Shown here in pieces: positions 14,762-19,438 of a stretch of DNA of 19,438 nucleotides; the stretch's first letter is position 1; each line of letters begins with the position of its first letter. The position numbers and the translations under genes are program-made. Location of the stretch: the NCBI GenBank assembly GCA_947478535.1, contig CANJXD010000041.1, positions 1 through 19,438 on the forward strand, given 5' to 3'. The DNA comes from Acetobacteraceae bacterium. Its GTDB lineage: Bacteria; Pseudomonadota; Alphaproteobacteria; Acetobacterales; Acetobacteraceae. The notes under the pieces were generated by a model that ran no database searches, was not told the origin of the DNA, and saw only the letters and a list, made by a program, of their open reading frames with translations.

Positions 14762-14888
14762 CCCACCTGGGGAGGCACCGCCGAAAGGCCATTCTCCAGG
14801 GAGATGAGCGGAGTTGCGGGGAAGGGCGCGACAAGTGCCGCGCGCACGGCTAACGTCCCCGGCAAGAGGCCTTATTCAGAGAGACGAC

Positions 14889-15311
14889 GTGTCGCCAGCG
14901 CTCGCCCTGACAATACCGCCGGATACGGAAGAAGTGCCCCGCCTGCTCGATGCGCTGGAGGGTTTCGCCGAGGAAGCGGGCCTGTCGCCAAAGACCGCGC
15001 ATCGCCTCGCGGTGGTGGTGGAGGAACTTGCCGCCAATGTCGCCATGCATGGCAGCACGGGCGCGGATGGCGCGACCTTCGTGGCCGTGACCGTGCGCCA
15101 GGAAGGCAGCGAGGTGATCGCGACGGTGGAAGATGATGGCCGGCCCTTCGACCCGCTCGCCCATGCCGCGCCGGATACCGATGCTGCGCTGGAAGACCGC
15201 GATATTGGCGGCCTCGGCGTGCACTTCGTGCAGAAGATGACGAAGACGCTGAGCTACAGCCGGGAAGACGGCCGCAACCGGCTGACTGCCGTGCTGGATG
15301 CCTCCGGCTGA
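14889..15311 (+). CDS. RsbW-like ATP-binding protein (anti-sigma factor-type HATPase domain)
   Basis: 140 residues forming a single GHKL-type ATPase domain. The N-box is VVEELAANVAMHG (43-55, E46 and N50), the G1 box is EDDGRPFDP (81-89, D83 and G84) and the G2 region is GGLGVHFVQKM (107-117); the ending GRNRLTAVLD is typical of the RsbW/HATPase_c_2 family. Known members are serine kinases that bind a sigma factor or a STAS-domain antagonist in partner-switching systems. No STAS protein, PP2C phosphatase or sigma factor is visible nearby. It is the first gene of a cluster with cheR (30 nt downstream), suggesting a link to the chemosensory proteins. GTG 14889 is chosen because conserved sequence starts right after it and AGAGAGAC lies just upstream; a TTG at 14814 would add 25 basic residues unlike the family. 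Confidence 0.88.
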   Translation: MSPALALTIPPDTEEVPRLLDALEGFAEEAGLSPKTAHRLAVVVEELAANVAMHGSTGADGATFVAVTVRQEGSEVIATVEDDGRPFDPLAHAAPDTDAALEDRDIGGLGVHFVQKMTKTLSYSREDGRNRLTAVLDASG

Positions 15312-15314
15312 CCC

Positions 15315-15340
15315 GCGACCACCCCGAGGGGCGCGGTCGC
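15315..15340 (+). promoter_or_regulatory. Hairpin covering the cheR ribosome-binding site
   Basis: GCGACC (15315-15320) pairs with GGTCGC (15335-15340), and CCCC (15322-15325) can pair with GGGG (15328-15331) inside it. The only good Shine-Dalgarno, GAGGGG (15326-15331), lies in the inner stem and the hairpin ends one base before the cheR ATG. It may limit cheR translation unless ribosomes from the upstream gene, ending at 15311, open it. Confidence 0.45.
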
Positions 15341-15341
15341 C

Positions 15342-16142
15342 ATGCCGGATAATGGGTCGCATGCCCTGGCGGCGCCGCCCTTCGGTGCCGCGATGGACGG
15401 GCTCGCCCAGCTCGCGGGCTTCGCGCCTTCCGATGTGCTGATGAACCGGCTGGTCCGCGCTGCCGCGCTGGTCGCCCGCCTGCCATTCGACCGGCCGAGC
15501 ATCGACCATCCCGACTGGGCCGCGCTGCTGGATGCCGTGACGGTGCAGGAGACGCGGATGTTCCGCGCGGCGCCGCAGCTGGACGCGTTTCGCGGCCAGG
15601 TGCTGCCGGCGCTGACCGATGGGCACCCCGGCCGGCCGCTATCCTTCGTCTCCGCGGGCTGCGCGACGGGGGAGGAGGCCTGGACGCTGGCGATGATCGC
15701 GGAAGCCAGCGGCCAGCCCTGGCGCGTTCTCGGCATCGATGTCTCCCGCCCCGCACTGGAAGCCGCCGCCGCCGCCCGCTACCGCCTCGGCCCGCCCGAT
15801 GCGCTGCGGGAGGTGAGGGAGGCTGATCGCGCGCTGCTCGATATCGCCGATGGCTGGTTCGAGCCGGCGGAGCGGCTTCGCCCCGGTGTCGCCTTCCGCC
15901 GCGCCAACCTGCTGGATTGCCGCCTCCGCCAGGGGGAAGCCGATGCCGTCCTGTGCCGCAACGTGCTGATCTACATGACGGCCGAAGGGCGGGAGGCGGT
16001 GATCCGCCAGCTCGTCGCGGCGCTCCGTCCCGGCGGCGCATTGCTGCTCGGCCCGACCGATTCGCCTCCCCCCGGCCTCGGCCTCCGCCCCTGGTCGCGG
16101 GATATCGTCGGCATCTGGCGGCGGGAGGAAGCCGATGCCTGA
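15342..16142 (+). CDS. cheR: CheR family chemoreceptor glutamate methyltransferase
   Basis: 266 residues, slightly short for CheR (about 280). The linker motif normally written N-E-T-x-F-F-R is VTVQETRMFR here (66-75). The SAM-binding motif is SAGCATGEEAWTLAM (104-118), the acidic loop is GIDVS (131-135), and the post-SAM blocks are DAVLCRNVLIYM (201-212) and LRPGGALLLG (228-237). CheR methylates glutamates on chemoreceptor signalling domains, opposing CheB, which is encoded two genes downstream. No receptor gene is visible in the window. The N-terminal helical subdomain is short and Ala-rich. ATG 15342 has GAGGGG ten bases upstream; the stop overlaps the next gene by 8 nt (ATGCCTGA). Confidence 0.93.
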   Translation: MPDNGSHALAAPPFGAAMDGLAQLAGFAPSDVLMNRLVRAAALVARLPFDRPSIDHPDWAALLDAVTVQETRMFRAAPQLDAFRGQVLPALTDGHPGRPLSFVSAGCATGEEAWTLAMIAEASGQPWRVLGIDVSRPALEAAAAARYRLGPPDALREVREADRALLDIADGWFEPAERLRPGVAFRRANLLDCRLRQGEADAVLCRNVLIYMTAEGREAVIRQLVAALRPGGALLLGPTDSPPPGLGLRPWSRDIVGIWRREEADA

Positions 16143-17286
16143 AGCGCTGCTCGCCGGTGGGCGCGCCTGGCTGCTGCCGCCTGGCGCGGAGCATGCGGCA
16201 CCCGTACGCCTGCGCCCGGCGCCGCTGGCCGCCGGCGGCATGCTCGGCATCGCTGTGCTCGGTGGCCAGGCGGTGCCGGTCATGGCGGCGGAACCCGGCC
16301 TGCCCGGTGGCGAGGCCTGGGTGGTCATCGATGGGCCCGGCGGGCGCATGGTGGTGGCCGGAGACGCTTTCCTGGACCAGGCGCCCCCCGGCGCGCTGCC
16401 ACTGCTGCCCGCCCGTCTCGGCACCCGCCCGCCCCCCGCCGCGCAGGCGGCGGATGGCGGTGGATGGGCGGTTCCCGTGCGGGCCGCGCGGGCGCGCCTG
16501 GTCGCCATGGCGGCCGAACTCGGCCCGCTGCGGCTGGTGCTGCCCTTCGCGGCGCTGGAACGCGTGGTGCCGATGCCGCCGCTGCGCCCCGCCCCCGGCG
16601 CGGGCATCGCCGCCCTCGGCTACGCCGTGGCCGGCGGCGCGCCGGTGATGGTGCTGGACCCCGGCTGGGCGGCCGAGACCGCCCTTCCTCCCGGCGGCGA
16701 AGCGCCGAGCCTGCTGGTGCTGTTCCGCCATGCCGGCCGCCGCCTCGGCCTGCCCTGCGTGCGGATCGGCCCCGCCCGGCCCGGCGAGGAAACCCTGGCC
16801 GTGCGCCTGGATTCGGCCCTGGCCGCGCTGTCCGCCGCGCCGATGGGCCAGGCCCCCGCGCCGCCGATGCCCGAGCCGTCCCGCGCCCTGCTGGTTTGCG
16901 CTGCCGGTAGCCAGCCCTTCGCCCTGCCGGTCGAGGATGTCTGGGCGGTCATCCCCCCCATTGCGCCGACGCCGGCGCCGGAGGGACGGCTCAGCGCCTT
17001 CCGGGGCGTCACCGCCCATCGAGGGGATGTGCTGCCGGTGCTGGATGCCGGGGAAAGGATGGGCCTGGCGCCGGTGCTGGCCGGCCCGGGGGCCGAAGCG
17101 CCGCTGCTGCGGTTGACGGGCGCGCGGCCGATCGCGCTGGCGGTCAGCATGGTCACGGGGTTGCGCCGCATTCCGGAACGGCTGATCGCGGCCGTGGCGG
17201 GGGATGGCCTGGTCGCCGCGATCGCCGAATTCCAGGATGCGCCGCTGCCGATCTGCCGAGCCGCCGTGCTGGGCCGCGCGCCATGA
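16135..17286 (+). CDS. Multi-domain CheW-like protein, probably three degenerate CheW domains
   Basis: 383 residues, over twice the usual CheW length (about 150-170). The clearest CheW domain is the last: PFALPVEDVWAVIPP (261-275), then RGVTAHRGDVLPVLDAG (290-306) and PIALAVSMVTGLRRIPE (332-348), matching the CheW pattern of LP..V..V, RG...PV.DL and a final beta-barrel half. A middle copy reads LRLVLPFAALERVVPMPP (132-149), then LGYAVAGGAPVMVLD (161-175) and RRLGLPCVRIG (202-212). A faint first copy spans about 10-80 (RAWLLPPGAEHAAPVRL, IAVLGGQAVPVM). Known role: CheW couples receptors to CheA. A chain of three could cross-link array components, but the first two copies are so divergent that binding may be lost. 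The gene overlaps cheR (8 nt) and cheB (4 nt), so it belongs to the same unit. It is Ala/Pro/Gly-rich and intact, without frameshift. Confidence 0.75.
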   Translation: MPEALLAGGRAWLLPPGAEHAAPVRLRPAPLAAGGMLGIAVLGGQAVPVMAAEPGLPGGEAWVVIDGPGGRMVVAGDAFLDQAPPGALPLLPARLGTRPPPAAQAADGGGWAVPVRAARARLVAMAAELGPLRLVLPFAALERVVPMPPLRPAPGAGIAALGYAVAGGAPVMVLDPGWAAETALPPGGEAPSLLVLFRHAGRRLGLPCVRIGPARPGEETLAVRLDSALAALSAAPMGQAPAPPMPEPSRALLVCAAGSQPFALPVEDVWAVIPPIAPTPAPEGRLSAFRGVTAHRGDVLPVLDAGERMGLAPVLAGPGAEAPLLRLTGARPIALAVSMVTGLRRIPERLIAAVAGDGLVAAIAEFQDAPLPICRAAVLGRAP

Positions 17287-18320
17287 TCCGTGTGCTGGTC
17301 GTTGATGACAGCAGTTTCATGCGGCTTGCCCTGCGCCGGATCATCGAGGCCGATGGCGATCTGCGCGTTGTGGGCGAAGCCGCGGATGGGGAGGCCGGGG
17401 TGGAGCAGGCCGCGAAGCTCCGCCCCGATGTCATCGCGATGGATGTGGAGATGCCGAAGCTCGATGGGCTGGAGGCGACGCGCCGCGTCATGGCGCTGCC
17501 GGACCCGCCCGCGGTGCTGATGGTCAGCCACCACACGCGGGACGGGTCGGCCACGGCGCTGGCGGCGCTGGATCGCGGTGCGGTGGACTACCTCTGCAAG
17601 AATGGCGATCTCGGCGGCGTCGATCTCGGCATGCTGGACAAGGAATTGCGCGGCCGGCTGCGCCATTGGGCGGGCCAGCGCGCCAAGGCCGCGCCGGCCG
17701 CCCGCGCCGCGCCGCCGGTGCGGATCATCCGCGCCTCCGGCGGTTGCGACGTGGTGGTGGTCGGCGCTTCCACTGGCGGGCCGGATGCGCTGGCGGCCTT
17801 CCTCTCGGCGGCCGGGCGGCTACCGGTGCCCTGCGTGGTCGCCCAGCACATGCCGGCGGATTTGGCGCCTGACCTCGCGCAGCACCTGGCGCGGCTGTCC
17901 GGCGTGCCGGTGGGTGTCGGCAAGGCCGGGCAGATCCTCCAACCCGGGGAGGTCACGGTGATCCCCGGCGGGACGGACGGCCACCTGGCGCGCCGGGCCG
18001 GTGGGGATGGTGGCCTCGCATTGCGCCTCGCGCCCGGGCCGTCTCCGGTGCATCCTTCGGTCGATCTGCTGTTCCACTCCGCCGCCCTGGTGGCCCGCCG
18101 CGCGCTCGGCGTGATCCTCACGGGCATGGGGCGGGATGGTGAGGTCGGTGCCCGCGCGATGCAGGAGAGGGGGATGCCCGTCCTGGCCCAGTCACCCGCG
18201 AGTTGTGTCGTTGCCGGCATGCCCGGCGCGGTGATCGAGGCCGGGCTGACGGTGGAAACCGCCGATCCCGCCGGGCTCGGCCGCCGCGTGCAGGCGTTGG
18301 CGAAGGAAAAGCTGCCGTGA
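17283..18320 (+). CDS. cheB: CheB family protein-glutamate methylesterase (receiver plus esterase)
   Basis: 345 residues with normal two-domain layout. The receiver domain (1-125) has VLVVDDSSFMR (4-14, D8/D9), phospho-acceptor D54 in IAMDVEMPKLDG, and K106 in VDYLCKNG, where the proline that usually follows the Lys is Asn. A short Ala-rich linker leads to the esterase domain (about 155-340), with catalytic S163 in VVGASTGGPDAL, H189 in VAQHMPADL and D285 in LTGMGRDGE; ASCVVAGMPGAVIEAG is the conserved C-terminal block. All three catalytic residues are present, so it should demethylate or deamidate receptor glutamates when phosphorylated. The kinase that would activate it (CheA) is not in the window. 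The start overlaps the CheW-like gene (ATGA). No clear ribosome site is visible, so translation is probably coupled. Confidence 0.95.
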   Translation: MIRVLVVDDSSFMRLALRRIIEADGDLRVVGEAADGEAGVEQAAKLRPDVIAMDVEMPKLDGLEATRRVMALPDPPAVLMVSHHTRDGSATALAALDRGAVDYLCKNGDLGGVDLGMLDKELRGRLRHWAGQRAKAAPAARAAPPVRIIRASGGCDVVVVGASTGGPDALAAFLSAAGRLPVPCVVAQHMPADLAPDLAQHLARLSGVPVGVGKAGQILQPGEVTVIPGGTDGHLARRAGGDGGLALRLAPGPSPVHPSVDLLFHSAALVARRALGVILTGMGRDGEVGARAMQERGMPVLAQSPASCVVAGMPGAVIEAGLTVETADPAGLGRRVQALAKEKLP

Positions 18321-18330
18321 GTGCTCAAGA

Positions 18331-19239
18331 ATGAGCCTGGATCGGGACCTGCTCGACGCCTTCGTCCCGGAATTCGAGGCCGAGGCCGTGCGCCTCGCCA
18401 TGGTGCGGGACGCCGCCTCCGCCCAGCGGGCGCTGGACCAGCTCCGCGCCATGGCCGGGGCGCTCGGCGCCGCCTCCCTCTCCCGCATGGTCGAGGACGC
18501 GGCGCTGGCGCTCGATCCGCTGGACCTGCCCGCCCTGCATGCCGCCGCCGAGGCGCTGGCGCGGCAGGCCCTGGCGATCGGCGCGGCCGGCGCCGATGTC
18601 GAAGCCGCCGCCCCGGCGCCCCCCGCCGAACCGCCGCCCGTGCCGGCAGCCCCGGCGCCGAGCCTCGACCGGGAGATCCTGGAAGCCTTCCTGCCGGAAT
18701 TCGAGGCCGCTTGCGCCAAGCTCGCCGCGGTGCGGGAGGACGCCGCCGCGCAGCGGGCGCTGGATGGGCTGCGCGCCCTGGCCGGTGCGGCGGGGCTCGC
18801 TTCCCTGCGGGGGATGCTGGACCGCGCCCTGCCGCTGCTCGATCCCTTCGACGCGGCCGGGCTGCATGCCCTGGCTGGTCTGATGGCCGCGCAGGCCGCG
18901 CGCATCCTGGAAGCCGGGGATGACCTGCCGCCACCGGAAGCCGCCGCCGCCGCGCCGGAACCGCAGGCCCCTCCGCTGGATGCGGAAATGCTGGAGGCCT
19001 TCGCCCCCGAATTCGAGGCGGCCTGCGTGAAGCTCTCCGCCGCCGGGGATGCCCCCGCCGCGCTGCGTGCCGCCGATTCGCTGCGTGGCATGGCCGCGGC
19101 GCTGGGCATCGCCTCGCTGCGGGCGATGCTCGATGGCGTGCCCGCCGATCCCTTCGAGGCCGGGTCCCTGCCACCGGTTGCCGCCGCGCTGCTGGCGCAC
19201 GGCCGTGCCATTGCCGCGGCGGGGCATGATCTTCCAGCG
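18331..19239 (+). repeat. Three direct repeats encoding pseudo-HPt domains
   Basis: Similar coding units with spacing of 327 bp then 312 bp, measured between the codons for D36, D145 and D249. The best nucleotide match is around the segment encoding PEFEA (for example GAATTCGAGG in each copy). The pattern implies internal duplication within the gene. Confidence 0.6.
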
Positions 19240-19438
19240 CCGCAGGCCGCCGGGCCGGCGTCGGTCTCGGGCGCGCGGCGCCGCGTACTGGTGGTGGATG
19301 ACAGCGCCATGATGCGGCGCCTGGTGCGGGAAACCCTGTCCCTCGACGCGGATTTCGAGATCATCGGGGAGGCCCCCGATGGCCGCCAGGCGCTGGAGGC
19401 CATGCGCGCCCTGAAGCCGGATCTGACGATGCTCGATA
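18331..19438 (+). CDS. Response regulator with three HPt-like repeats lacking the phospho-His (partial, runs off the window)
   Basis: The frame is open from ATG 18331 to the window end, giving 369 residues. Three repeats share a helix-A motif: LLDAFVPEFEAEAVRL (7-22), ILEAFLPEFEAACAKL (116-131) and MLEAFAPEFEAACVKL (220-235). Each is followed by a match to the HPt motif H-x-L-K-G-x-A-G-x-x-G: DQLRAMAGALGAASL (36-50), DGLRALAGAAGLASL (145-159) and DSLRGMAAALGIASL (249-263). In all three the His is Asp (D36, D145, D249) and the Lys is Arg. Pro/Ala-rich linkers separate them. A receiver domain then begins RRVLVVDDSAMMRRLV (317-332, D323/D324), and the likely phospho-acceptor D369 is the last complete codon. 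The gene lies 10 nt after cheB. A CheA homologue is unlikely so far, since P1 should carry His; what follows the receiver is unseen. Confidence 0.75.
   Translation, partial: MSLDRDLLDAFVPEFEAEAVRLAMVRDAASAQRALDQLRAMAGALGAASLSRMVEDAALALDPLDLPALHAAAEALARQALAIGAAGADVEAAAPAPPAEPPPVPAAPAPSLDREILEAFLPEFEAACAKLAAVREDAAAQRALDGLRALAGAAGLASLRGMLDRALPLLDPFDAAGLHALAGLMAAQAARILEAGDDLPPPEAAAAAPEPQAPPLDAEMLEAFAPEFEAACVKLSAAGDAPAALRAADSLRGMAAALGIASLRAMLDGVPADPFEAGSLPPVAAALLAHGRAIAAAGHDLPAPQAAGPASVSGARRRVLVVDDSAMMRRLVRETLSLDADFEIIGEAPDGRQALEAMRALKPDLTMLD

Noticed and set aside
14804..15136. Small + strand ORF in the divergent gap, and a TTG start at 14814 for the ATPase
   Set aside because: The ORF is Arg/Gly-rich and overlaps the ATPase gene out of frame. 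The TTG start would add 25 residues unlike the family; conserved sequence begins just after GTG 14889.
16135..17286. Frameshift or gene fusion artefact in the CheW-like gene
   Set aside because: The frame is open throughout with even codon use, and overlaps with both neighbours are precise, so the long form appears genuine.
17588..19403. Two overlapping long - strand frames opposite cheB and the pseudo-HPt gene
   Set aside because: Extreme Arg/Pro/Ser/Ala bias and no domains; the repeats they show only mirror the + strand repeats.

Overview
The window is very GC-rich (about 70% by eye), almost fully coding, and full of stop/start overlaps (ATGA, ATGCTTGA, ATGCCTGA). With branched-chain-type ABC importers, MmgE/PrpD, hydantoinase A/B and molybdenum hydroxylase genes, this points to an alphaproteobacterium, possibly Rhodospirillales/Acetobacteraceae. 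That assignment is inference from composition and gene families. No tRNA, rRNA, CRISPR array, insertion sequence or phage gene was seen.

Region 1 (1-13007, + strand) is one tightly packed unit of eleven genes whose 5' end lies outside the window. It starts with the C-terminal end of a periplasmic binding protein. It continues with a complete branched-chain amino acid-type ABC importer (livH, livM, livG, livF). Six catabolic genes follow: MmgE/PrpD, hydantoinase/oxoprolinase B and A, an isochorismatase-fold hydrolase, a fumarate reductase-type flavoprotein, and a molybdenum hydroxylase large subunit. Most junctions overlap and the largest gap is 17 nt, so transcription and translation are probably coupled. 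Together they look like uptake plus breakdown of a small polar organic compound. An N-heterocycle, hydantoin or lactam is my best guess: hydroxylation by the molybdoenzyme, desaturation or reduction by the flavoprotein, ATP-dependent ring opening by HyuAB, amide or carbamoyl hydrolysis, then hydration or dehydration by the PrpD-like protein. The substrate cannot be read from the sequence.

Region 2 (13008-14888) holds a convergent Na/Pi cotransporter-family gene on the - strand. A strong stem-loop between it and region 1 probably ends transcription from one or both sides. A 206-nt divergent intergenic region at its other end carries a possible promoter and a small inverted repeat.

Region 3 (14889-19438, + strand) is a chemosensory cluster. 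It contains an RsbW-like ATP-binding protein, CheR, a protein I read as three degenerate CheW domains, CheB, and a protein with three HPt-like repeats followed by a receiver domain that runs off the window. In all three HPt-like repeats the phospho-accepting His is replaced by Asp. No CheA, canonical CheW, receptor or flagellar gene is visible. This unusual combination (RsbW-like ATPase, triple-CheW protein, triple pseudo-HPt response regulator) is the most novel-looking part of the window and suggests an alternative chemosensory or partner-switching system rather than ordinary chemotaxis.
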